Assembly (NCBI RefSeq): GCF_025024155.1
Contig: NW_026251750.1
Coordinates: 124,001 to 188,000 of the forward strand
Reading direction: 5' to 3'
Source of the DNA: Gamsiella multidivaricata
Taxonomy: Eukaryota > Mortierellomycota > Mortierellomycetes > Mortierellales > Mortierellaceae
DNA: 64,000 nt
Part shown: positions 22,687 through 33,846 of the stretch, piece by piece
How positions within the stretch are numbered: position 1 is the first letter of the stretch
Layout of the letters: the number at the start of each line of letters is the position of its first letter
Program-made: the position numbers and the translations under genes
The notes under the pieces: model-generated
The model's input: the letters and a program-made list of their open reading frames with translations, nothing else
Databases searched by the model: none
What the model was told of the DNA's origin: nothing

Positions 22687-23526
22687 ATGGACTCTGACTC
22701 CGGCTCCGACTATGGTGGCGAAGCGCCCAGCTACCCCAGAGACCTACCCAACATTCTGATCACTGGAACACCTGGAACGGGCAAGACCACGACTTCAGAA
22801 ATGGCTGCTGAGGCTACAGGACTTACACACCTCAACGTCGGGGACCTCGTCAAGGCAAAATCCCTGCACGAAGGATTGGATGCCGAATTCGACAGTTATA
22901 TCCTGGATGAGGATAAGGTATGCATTTGCACATTTCATGTATTTTTTATTTATTGAGCAGTAACCGTATCGGTAATTATGGTGGAACTGGAGACTTGGAA
23001 CACAGCAGTCAAACTTGCATACTAAAGGGTCGATCGTTTTCTTTCTCTCTCTTGCTTTTGCTGTGCCTTCACGTCCTTGTGAAAGCTTATTGACGAGATG
23101 GAGGATATGATGAGATCTGGTGGAAAAATCGTCGATTTCCATACGTGTGACATCTTCCCTGAGAGGTGGTTTGATCTTATCATTGTCCTGCGTACCGATA
23201 ACAGTGTCCTTTATCCACGTCTCGAGTCTCGGTACGTCTCCAAGAAGCGTATTCACAACAGGTCAGCAATGGTATGTCTTCTGCTTTCATAACTAACATC
23301 ATCCCCCTCATTTTTTCATGAACTGCTTAGTGGATACAATCCCAAAAAGATCAACGAGAACATGGAGTGCGAGATCATGCAGGTCGTTCTCGAGGACGCG
23401 CGCGAGTCGTACGCAGAAGAGATCGTGATTGAGCTGCAGAGCAACAGCATCGAGGAAATGGAGGAAAATGTATCAAGGATCAAGGCCTGGAAGGACCACT
23501 GGATCGTCAACAACAAGAAGGATTGA
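22687..23526 (+). CDS. FAP7: Adenylate kinase isoenzyme 6 / ribosome assembly ATPase
   Basis: A small nuclear and cytoplasmic ATPase/AMP kinase that works with Rps14 in late 18S rRNA maturation. Exons are 22687-22917, 23086-23231 and 23331-23526 (190 residues, family about 170-200). After a short acidic leader the P-loop reads ITGTPGTGKTT (about residues 26-36). Further marks are LNVGDLV, IVDFHTCDIFPERW, LRTDNSVLYPRLESRGY (joined over intron 2) and the diagnostic end NPKKINENMECEIMQVVLE. The start at 22687 is preferred over an in-frame ATG at 22603, which would read through a T tract as poly-Phe. It is followed 305 bp downstream by GPATCH1 on the same strand. Confidence 0.95.
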
Positions 23527-23831
23527 ACGTCTTTCGCCAGCAAAGCACGAAAGCAATTGTAACACTATTTCGAATAAAGAACAAGACATCGTAGACAGCA
23601 TTGCGACCACCAAGATTTTTTTCGATAGTTATACTTGCCGTTTGTCGTTTCGCTTTTGATAGCTTTTGGTGGTGAGATGGATCTGAGGAGGTTGACGATC
23701 GCTGTGCTTGAGTTTCAATTTGACGATATGTGACTCGTGGAACCAATTAAGGGAAACAAAAAGAGAGTTGCGATTGCTTGACATGGCCACCATGACCTTC
23801 AACACCTTCAACTTTCGACAAAGAAACAACC
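23527..23831. other. Spacer between FAP7 and GPATCH1
   Basis: 305 bp between two plus-strand genes, holding the FAP7 poly(A) signal and the GPATCH1 promoter. No other feature seen. Confidence 0.6.
23572..23577 (+). terminator. Poly(A) signal of FAP7
   Basis: AATAAA 46 bases after the stop codon, on the coding strand. Confidence 0.55.
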
Positions 23832-26800
23832 ATGTCTGACGAGTCCTATGTCCTCGTTGGTACGCCCTTGCCCTCGATAAAGACGACCGACGCCTATGGA
23901 GAACCAAAGAGGATAAATCCGACCAGGGATCTCGAGGCAGGCATTCAGCATGCGTTATTTCAGCATTCTCCTTGCCCCCCCTAGTACCGCGGAGCAGCCA
24001 TGAGGACAGTAGGAACAGGTTACTCATCACATACACCTTTGTTTGGTTAAATTGGGTTTGAGTAGGTCCGGGATGAAGAAGGACGTAGGAGATTTCATGG
24101 CGCTTTCACGGGCGGATTCTCTGCAGGATACTACAACACGGTTGGATCGAAGGAAGGTAACGACGAATCCAAGCACGCGTTGCTGGATCAATGAGAAGCA
24201 TGGGAAGAAAACGATAAGTGCTGACGATATGGTGTTATTACAATTCATAGGATGGGCGCCGTCAGAATTTGTGTCCTCGAGAGACAAGCGATCTGAAAGA
24301 AAAATTGCCAGGCCTGAGGATTTCATGGACGAGGAAGATAAACAGGTGAGTGAGTCTTTGATCTTCCAGGGTTCAACGTCTTTTAGGAACAATAACATGT
24401 ATTCTGTAGTCCCTAATCACATGGTACTCACATTATTCTCCATCATGTTTTTGAGTAGATGCTTTCAGATTCTGCGCGACTCGTGGCTACGGACGATTTC
24501 GACACCATTGGATCGACGCAACGTGATCTGGAAAAGAAGCGCGCCACTGCTAGAAATATGCAAGCAACTGGAGGGTGCGCTATCTCGTGGTTCTTTTTGA
24601 ACTCCACTTTATCTAAAATAGCATTGCAGGACTAAACACTGTGGTTCCTACGACTAAAATTGGACCTCTCTTTTCCTTTGGACAACTTATAGTGTGCTAG
24701 GTGCACTTCCAGACACACTGATCGACGACATAGTTGTCCCGAGTTCAGAACCGGTTGGAATAAGGTTGCTGAAGCGTATGGGATGGAAGCCTGGACAAGG
24801 AATCGGTCCACGCGTTTCTAGGCGGCAGCGGAAACCAGAGGACGGACTCCTTTCAGATGACGACGAAGTCCCAGCGAACGTGACATTTGCGCCGATCGAC
24901 TCCGCAGTAGTCGTCTTCACACACAAGTCCAACCATCAGGGTCTGGGCTTCGATCCATACAAAAATGCACCAGAGTTTGATAAATCCATGCAGTCAGGGA
25001 CAAGCTCAAAGTACCTATCGGAGTCTTTTCAGAGCAAGAAGACAGGATTCGGTTTCGGGACATTTGATGACGACGACGAGGAAGATGATGTGTATGGATC
25101 AGGGCCTACGCCACTGCGATTATTGGATCGGGCCACGGTCCTGAATGACGACCGGCCATATTCTCGTAGGAAAGAGAACAAAGACGTATCGGAACCACAG
25201 GTGATAAGAAGAACCAAGTTGTGCAGGACAGTCCATGTCCAGGAAGCATAGGAATGTTTATTAATAATGCCCACTTTCATTTTTGTAGCCAGAACCTATG
25301 GTACCGTTGTATTGCAGCGATGGACGGCCGCCATTACGTGGATTTGTTCTGGCAGCAACTCCCGCGAAACCCATGGTTTGGTATTCGGCGCCAAAAGTGC
25401 CTCGGGATTTTGTTCCATACCATACATTCGACGACAACGTCAGGCCTGTCCTGCCACGAAAGGGACGTGAGCAGCCAAAACTCACTTCAGACGATGTACG
25501 TGCCCGCGGAAGGAAGTATCTGAGGCAGACTGGGTCTAATACACCATATTTACTGACGTTTTTCATGTATACTATTCTTCCCTGTATCTCCTTGTAGCGT
25601 GCACTAGTACTCGGAGAAACGCCCATTGACGCACCTCGCAGATCGGTGTTCGAGTACATGTCCGCTGAGAACAAGCATCGTCTGGACAATGTTCTTGGAT
25701 TTGTAATGGACACGGAGGGCGACAAACGGTTGCGCAAGGACTATTGGGAGGTGCCCAAAATCGAAAAAAGTGCGGCAGAGGCAGCACTGAAAGGGTTTAT
25801 GCCCTTTGGCGACAATATTCCGAAACAGAACCGATATAAGCAGTTCCTGAATGTCCAGGCTGGGATTTCAGACGAGAAGATCGAGCTGGTTGAGGGCTTT
25901 AGAGGAGAGGACATGACTAAAGAACTCAACGAATTCGTGCAGGCAGCCAGGATTTTCAAACCCCTGACCTCGACCATGGCAAACAGATTCACGTCTGCAA
26001 GCAAGGCGGTTGAAGTCACGCAGCCGTCAGTTGGCCTGAGGTCTGCTGAGGATATCAAGGCAGCGAGAAGGACGGCCCCGATGCATGTGTTTGTCGAGAA
26101 GATGGAGGTCCCGAAATCACAAGCAGCCAAGGCAGCGGCCATGGGAATGTTTGGGCCGCTGACTCGTACGATTGTCGACTTTTATCCTTCAAAGTTGCTG
26201 TGTAAGCGATTTAACGTACCGAATCCGCATCCAGACCATAAAGAGTCGGGTCGCGAGGCAGCAAAGGATCTGTTGGACAAGGATACATTAGACAGGATGA
26301 TGATAAGCAGGAAACCGGGAGAAGGGATTACATCAGAGGATTCAATCTCAAAAAGTCGGAAGGAGAGTGCTTCGGCTGATGCACAGGAGGATGTTGGAAC
26401 TGAGGCAGTGGTGGAAGAAGAAACCTCGAAGGAAGCCGAGGTGATCCAGGAGCGTCCGCCTATGGACATCTTCAAGGCGATATTCGATAACTCTGACTCC
26501 GATTCGGACTTGGACTCGGACACGCAGGCTGAGGACGATAAGAAAACTCCTAGACCAGGTCAGCGTGCCACTGATAAGCAAAGAGATGCCAGCATGTCAG
26601 ATACAGAGGAGGGCAAAGAGGGGACACCACAAGGAGTATTCAGACCTATATTTACAAGGCTGAGTGAGAGGTCAGAGACGCATTCTTCAGCAACAACATC
26701 GCGCGTGCAGCCTCGGTCGAGCAAACTCGACCTCTCACATTTGAACGAGGAAGAGGGTGACGATGAGAACGAGATGGGGCCGAAATTCGCTATACCCAAA

Positions 26801-27589
26801 TCCAAATCGACTTCCTCGTCTTCTAAACGACAAGTGAATAATGCTCCAACCTCTACCGGCGCCAGGACCATCTCGTCAGCCAACACCTCATTGCCGACTC
26901 GAGAAAGGTCCCCAAGTACGGACGAATTTATTGGACCGGTCCCACCAACGACGGAGAAGCGTACCAAAGACGATTCTGGTTCTGAGCAAGAGCATCTTAA
27001 AGAAGGAACATCATTATCGTCGCTACGTCATGAAGAGTCTCGCTCGTCGAAACGACACAAATCATCATCATCGTCGTCCAGATACAAGTCGTCATCTTCC
27101 AGGTCAGACAGGAACGATTCGCACTCGAATAGCTCACATTTTCAACGTCGGTCCAAGAACCGGGACCCTGGCGAAAGCAAACAAGATGATTCAGAGACGG
27201 ATTGGAGCGATGCAGATAAGGATGGCAGGGATAGGAAGAGGCATAGTAGGCACTTGTCCTCTTCAAAGACTAAGAGCAGCAAGAGGCACCGGAAACACAG
27301 ATCGCGGAGTCGAAGCAGGAGTCCAAGCAGCCGGTCGCACAAGAAGTACAGGGATAAGAATGAAGATCGAGATCGAGATCGGGAGAGGAGTAGCAAGCGT
27401 TCACGGTCAGAGAAGCACGTCTCTAAACACCGCGATCGCCGTGAGCGCGACAAGGCAGATGAGAGCATGGACGAACTGTGGGTTGAGAAGGAGGTCGATA
27501 TTCCAACTTCAGCTGGCGCCCTCACGCCGAGTGAGCCTTACCGCCCAGCACCACCAACCAATCGCCCGCGTGCCACATCCTTCTTTTAG
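23832..27589 (+). CDS. GPATCH1: G-patch domain protein 1, spliceosome-associated
   Basis: GPATCH1 proteins associate with the catalytic spliceosome and bind a DEAH helicase through the G-patch. Seven exons: 23832-23936, 24066-24156, 24251-24345, 24459-24574, 24693-25200, 25289-25495 and 25598-27589 (about 1037 residues). Markers in order are [54 protein letters not shown], the G-patch itself ([19 protein letters not shown]) and [11 protein letters not shown] Ser-rich region and a C-terminal Arg/Ser and Arg/Asp tract, usual in splicing factors, complete it. The first intron appears to use a GC donor, since no GT keeps the frame. The gene ends 91 bp before the stop of the converging kinase gene. 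Confidence 0.93.
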
Positions 27590-27596
27590 TGGCGAT

Positions 27597-27602
27597 AATA
27601 AA
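27597..27602 (+). terminator. Poly(A) signal of GPATCH1
   Basis: AATAAA only 8 bases after the TAG stop. With 91 bp between convergent stop codons, the two 3' UTRs probably overlap. Confidence 0.5.
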
Positions 27603-27680
27603 GCATGGATGGTAGTGGTGGTCTCCTTATTATTGTTTTTTATTAATGCTTTCTTGTCGAACGGACGGCTATGCAACGAA

Positions 27681-30600
27681 TCACTCGTCCACTAAAGGAT
27701 CGGCAATGCCATCCAAAGGTCCTCCGTAATCGATACTGAAATCGTCCAACACTACGCTTCCCCTGCTGCTGTTGCTGTCATCCTCGAGCAGGCTTTCTAT
27801 AATAGTTGCCAGAGACGGCGACCGGGAATGCCGGAAAATCATGTATCCGGCCCGCTCACACATCAATGCCTGCTTCACGGCCGGATGGCTGGTTCGTTGG
27901 TGTTTCCAGTCTGATACTAAAAGACAGGTAGCGGAAGAAAAAAAAAAAAAAAAAAAAAAAAGTTAACTATTTTAGTGTATCTGACCCATTGAGAGGAATC
28001 GGGAACCTTCCTAATCGTACCAGGACTGGACGCCTCCGATTCGGGCGGCGGTATGGGTAACCCAGCCTTGTCAAAGAAACTAGACGCGTCGTATACAGAA
28101 TCCACACGCGGACGGATCATGGGGATCAACCATGATCCAATATCGGCCTCCTCCAGCTTCACGTCGACCATATATGAGGCCTTGGAAGGCGACAGCATCA
28201 ATGAAGAAGATGGACTGTGGGAGCAGGAAGACGTAAATGACGAGGGGAATTCGTTTAGCGGAGTGTTCAATGACAGGGACGTGCAATGATCTACAAACTC
28301 GATCATCCGTTGGATCCGCTCCAGGAGCTCCGTACACGGTTTGCTGTACTGCATGATGAAAGGGTCCTAGATGTTACCCATCGTATGAGGGGACGCGATC
28401 TTGGTTAGATATACGAACAAAGATGCCGGCCCCATTTCATTCGACAGCTGTTGAAGTCCCTCGGCTTGTTACCTCAAGCAGTTCCTGTGTGCTCGGCCGT
28501 GCCTCTGGATCGGGCGTCAAGCATCTCGCCACAAACGCCCACATCTCCTCAGACATACCCATCCCTACTGCTCCAAACGTTTCTTCCTGAAAACTATCCC
28601 AACCACCATTGTCCGTTGCGAAATACCCACGCCCCTCTGTGCTGCTACTGCTGTTTCCTGCTTCCTGACTCACTAATCGTTGCTCTCCAAACAGCGCTAG
28701 AATAGGCATTTCCGGCCTCGGTGGACGACCTTGCGAGAGCTCGATGCATGTAACACCCAACGCCCACACATCCGTCTCCGCGCTCGCTCCCGGGATCCAC
28801 TGCAATAACGAAGACGAACCCACACTGCCCTGCATCAAACTATCTGCAGTCCCAGCTTCTATCTTGAACTTTGGTGAGTTTGGCGTGGCTATTGGTGACG
28901 AAGGGCTGGATTCAGGGGCGAGCCAGCTGGCGGGGAATTCTGTCATGGTCAACGATCGTCGTTGGCGTTTGCGCTCTCCGGCACCTTCCTTATGGTTCAT
29001 CACCGATCCTGAGCCCCCAAGTTTCGCATGCCCATCGAATGTGAGCAAGATGTTGCTAAATGAAACAGAATAAAAGTGTGTCGATAAAGCCGGGTCCTTA
29101 CGCTGCTCTCTCTGTTTCATCGTTTCTCATGATGGATACTCTCACCTACCTAGCTTTGATATCACCATGGACATGATCTCTGTTATGGAGATACGCGAGC
29201 CCCAGAAGGATCTCGCTAATGATCCATCCGATTTCTGATTCTGTCAACGGGCCATCCGAGAGTCGAATTAGATCTGCAACCGACCCTCCCTCACAGAATT
29301 CCAGTGATAGCTATAGACGGATGAAGTACGTGCGTTAGTAAATAAATAAAAAACGGATTTGTATTTGACCTCGCACGGGAAAAAAAAATAGTGCTTGATG
29401 TGGTTTTCAAGGGCTACTTTGTTCATGTGAAATAAAAACAAGTTCAGAGCTCAGACCATTCGACCACCAAAAGCACAACAACGTCTCCAACGGATCCGGA
29501 TCTATAGTCTACCCGTAACAAAAATCGTCCCCAATCCTTATCATAAAGCACGAACGGGAAAACACATCCCTCCTTCTTCTATAGTCCAACCGAATAACTC
29601 TTGCTCATGTTCTCTTGAAAACTTACCCACAGTTCGGTATCCGTTCGATGACATCCCATACATTTCACAAGCTGGTCTAGCCCTCTCACTCTCTCCCTAA
29701 TCCATGGCGCCGTTGTTTGAGGTCGCCGAGCCTTGTTCACTGGGCCACTGTCGAGAATAATGGATCCGTCGTCATCGTCGCTGTTATATTCTTCTTCGTG
29801 ATTATTATCATCATCACCTCCTTCGTATAAAGAGCCACCGTGATATGCGATGCAACTGACATAGTAATCTACGTCCGCCCGTGTAGCCACTACCCTATCA
29901 ATGTCGACGATGCCGTTGCTGCTGCTGCTGACGGTGGTGTCTCTGAAACCGTCAATGAATGTCGCGAAGGGAATCTTCTTGATCGCGACAATCTTCATCC
30001 CATCCTGTCTGTCACAAGCTTTGAACACAGACGAGCCGCTTGAACTGTAGAAGATAAATAAAAGAAGAAAAAAAATTAGACAAATGGAAAGGAGGTGCGT
30101 GAGTAAAGAATAAATGCACATATAAAAAAAATAGTAGAAAAAAAGGGCGGAAGATCAAGGTTGGAACGCTTCCAACAGGAAACCAAAGATAGCATGCGGG
30201 GCAAAAGGTGTATCTGAGCTGCAGAAATCCATCCACGAGAATGGAACACCAGTTAATTCACGCAAACTTTACTGTTGTGATGTACCTCCAACGACAGTAC
30301 TCTCAAAGCCCAATGTATGGAGGATAGCTAAGACCGAAACACCGTGCTGGATATATACGAAGACTCCTGGACTCTAATTTCCCCTTAGTTGGAAGACATT
30401 AGCTGCACGTACCCATATCCCAGGCGCTCAAGGATCTCGAAACGAGCTGTAGGATCCTGCGGCCCAGTTTCGCCTCTGTATGTCTTGATTGACGACCTAG
30501 GTGCCTTATCATTGTCAGGCAGTGTGAAGTAATTGAGTGCTGGCATGTAGGGCGATGGTGTGGGTGTTTGTAACGGCGATGGTGAAAAAGGTGAGACAAG

Positions 30601-32022
30601 GTTGGCGTCCAAGATATAGGAGGCGCACGACAGTCGTTCACCACGCGCACCCTCCTCGTGTTGAACCCTGCTGGTCAGGCAGAGCCCTGTGTCCTGTCTC
30701 GGCTGATGGCCCTCGCTGTAATTATGCCACCGCTGTTTTTGCTGCGCTCGCTGCTCTTGCCCTTGATGCGGCTGCCCTTGATGCTGCTGTTGCTGTTGTG
30801 CATCCCTGTGCTCATGTCCATTTATATCTTGTGGTCGATGCAGTTCTGCATGACAATGCTGATGAAAAAAAGGCGAGTGATCATTTTTTAGCTCCTCCGC
30901 TGCTTTTGCCTGTCCTGCTTGCGAGTTCAACGATGAAGGCAGAGGCATAGGTGAGACAGCCGATGTTATTAATGCAGTTGTTTCTCCTGTTAATATTTTG
31001 GTTAGATTCTTTGTGTCTGCATGAATCTGCTGAGCTATACCGACGAAGACTGTACCACTAGTTGTTGAAGAGGTCATCAAGGCCTCTGTCCACTCTTCCT
31101 GTCGTTCCTCATGTTTTTGTTGTTGTGTTTGTTGTTCTTGTTCGCAGTGTTCAATGCGCTGCTGCAGCTGCTGCAGATGCATTGACCGTTGCTGCCGTTG
31201 GCCCACAGTATCTGCAAACGGTTGCATACTGCTGTTGTTGTTTCTCAAACCATTCTCCACACACGAATACGTCGATGGGGCATTCGAAGATGGTATGGAA
31301 GGTGATCGTGATGTGGATGAAGCGGCTGAGGGGAAGTAGCGAGCCGGTGCTGTGAAAGGTAATGGTATAGGCGTTGCTGAGGGAGGTACTGTGCACTCTG
31401 TTGTTACTTTGCTATCGATTCCCGGTGTGGAGAGACAGGCCGCAGAGGACCGACTCGAACTCGAGACCATAGGGCCATCGTGCCGTTCAACATGAGGGCT
31501 CTCTCGGACAGGCGACAATGAAGCAACCGAAACATCAAAGCATCGCCCGTCTTGCAGTGAGGACGATGGGACGGATGCCGACCGTGTCGAGCAACTACTC
31601 GCAACTCTTGCTATTGCAGCTGTCGTCCTCCCGATTTGAGCCTTCAGCAAAGATATCGATAACTTGCGACGTGATCCTTGTTGAGTCGCATCTGAAGCTG
31701 AACCACTGCGACTTGCGATAGAGTCGGGTGTTTGGCAGATCGCAAATCGCAGCTTATTTTTTGCCGAGTCCTTGTGTCTACGCTTGCGATGGGGTTTAGA
31801 GGACGACTGCTGCTGCGGGGGCTGTTGTTGGTGCCCCTGAGTACGAGCAGGGACAGTGGGGGACCGTTGAGGGGTGGAGGATGAAGAAGAGGGGGAGGAT
31901 GGGGTGGTACTGGTATTGGTGGCGGTGCGGTTCCTGGCGCCCAATGGAAGGAAATTAAAGAGAGAGAGAAACGCAGGTGACATGGTGTTGCAATGGTTTG
32001 GTATGGTATAGCATGGTGGCAT
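27681..32022 (-). CDS. Ste20/MST-like protein kinase lacking DFG, possible pseudokinase
   Basis: Exons are 32022-30413, 30044-29627, 29310-29150, 29055-28473, 28366-28021 and 27916-27681 (1117 residues). The first 530 residues are low-complexity (Ser, Gln, Pro). The kinase domain starts at FEILERLGYG joined to SSGSSVFKA and keeps the ATP-anchoring Lys in VAIKK. An acidic insert of about 60 residues follows. Then come LEFCEGGSVADLI, EILLGLAYLHNRDHVHGDIK, SNILLTFDGHAKLGGSGS, ASWLAPES, DVWALGVTCIELSQGRPP and CLTPDPEARPSTQELL. The HRD is HGD (Asp kept) and DFG is replaced by GSG, so the Mg-binding Asp is missing. The glycine loop has one extra residue. Layout resembles Ste20-group kinases. An alternative start is 31983. 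The fifth junction uses a GTACGA donor and is the least certain. Confidence 0.82.
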
Positions 32023-33846
32023 TAGTGCCAGAAATATAGCGAGAGGGAGAGAAGAGAGTCAAGAAGAGGCAGGGCGTAGAACGAACAAGCAACGACTCGG
32101 GTTGTTCGTGGTAAGGAGACGAAAGGACGAGGGATGCCTGTGGTCTTCCCCTGGGGTATATGGCCACAGCCAAAGCGAACGGGATGGAACGCGGTAACAG
32201 GGGTCTGTGGGGCGAAAGGGATCTGGGGAGAGGGAGGGTTGAGGGGGTGTGTGTTTGCTCCGAGGGGTGAGCAGGGGGAGGGGCGAAGGAGGGCCATGAT
32301 GCGCAACACACACGCAGGGCGGTGCTCAGTGCGGGTGGTAGACCAGGAGGGTAGCAGCATGGACTGAAAAACGTGTGGAGCGAGAAGTAGTAAACATTTG
32401 TGGGTCTGTGCACTGATAAATTGCACGTTGGAGTCAAATCGACACCTCCATCTTGGGCTCCTCGATCCCAGGTTCTCGGGCTGGCACTTTTATTTCTTTT
32501 ATTTCTTTTATTCTCCTTCTTGGCCATACTTGCTCCTCCTACATACACATACACCCACCCCTCCTTTAGCATCATCGAGCCCTGTCCAAAGGAGTAAGTA
32601 ACACGCATCGTCATCGTTTACATCGTAGCCCACACCCACTCTCGCGCATCATATCGCTATAGCGAACCATCCAATGGCATCCGAGGCTCAACAAAAACAA
32701 CAACCACATGAGAAAAAAGGGTACGTGAATATGGGGGTATCTTATTCATCTATTCATTTTATGGTACCTTGAGTGGCCAAGAATAGCACCATAACCACCT
32801 CACTCCCCTGGGTGCACGCAGATCCCTAATCTTTCTGTTCAAGTTCACCCAATGTACCATACAACGCAGCGGATCTGGGCGAGTGAGTCGGGACAACCAG
32901 AAGAAGTAAAGGCTGAAGGGTGCGCAGTTTCTTAAGACATCATATTCGACATCTCTGATCCCTCTACTGTTCCTTCCCCTCTCTTTCATTCTGCCTCCTT
33001 CATGCGCCGAAGGACCGCCACTGATACCCCGAACCGTCGAGCACCCGCTTCGGATCGTTTAGCGCCATCCAGATCCAGTAACGTAGTCGCGCATTTCACT
33101 TCCTTCCCCTCCACTTCCCCTCCCCTTCTCCACGCCTCTCTTCCTCACTTCTTACTCCCCTACTCTTTTCTATTCCGTTTACAACATACTACCGATCAGT
33201 CGCCTTGAGTCGTTCCAGATATTCTTACTTCAGCGTATTTATATCTTCTCCATCTCCAGTACATCCAGCTGTTGTCTTCAAATCCCCTTCAGGACCACAG
33301 TTAGAAAAATCAAGCTCGCAAAATTATTTTGGGCGTACTTGGATCATAAAAAAAAAACGTGGGTGTAAGCGTGTGTGATAAGTTTAGGGGGTGGACGAAT
33401 TTTTCCAAATGTCTGCTTTCTGAAAGTGGTGCTTTGGCCGCCTCTTTTTTTTTTATATCGCCGCCACTGCACAACGTCCGAAAGAAAGAAAAAAGATCCA
33501 CTCAGGCTTCAGCAGCCTCGAGTGCCGCAAACCGATTCTAGGCCGTATGCTTGGGACATAAACGGCCCTCAATGCCATGCAGGAGCTTAAGCGATCTTCC
33601 ACATGCGCCCACGACGTTGCATTTTGTATTAAGTGTTTTTATTATTATTCTTTTATATCAGGCACAAAGGATGCAAAGGTGTATAATACAGACTATGTAG
33701 CATGGCAGACACAAGATTACCAGAGAGTTTCAGCAAGGCAAGGTAAGGCAATCAAATCGTATTGCTACGAAATGACCACTGCATGGAACGTCTTTATGGT
33801 GAATCTAAATATCACATCATATTTCACACGGCGCGTTGTGGAAATC
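32023..33846. other. Intergenic region upstream of the Ste20-like kinase
   Basis: 1.8 kb between two minus-strand genes, containing the kinase promoter and the 3' UTR of the PH-domain gene. There is a strongly strand-biased purine/pyrimidine stretch around 32040-32380 and pyrimidine-rich sequence around 33100-33180. No coding region supported. Confidence 0.5.
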
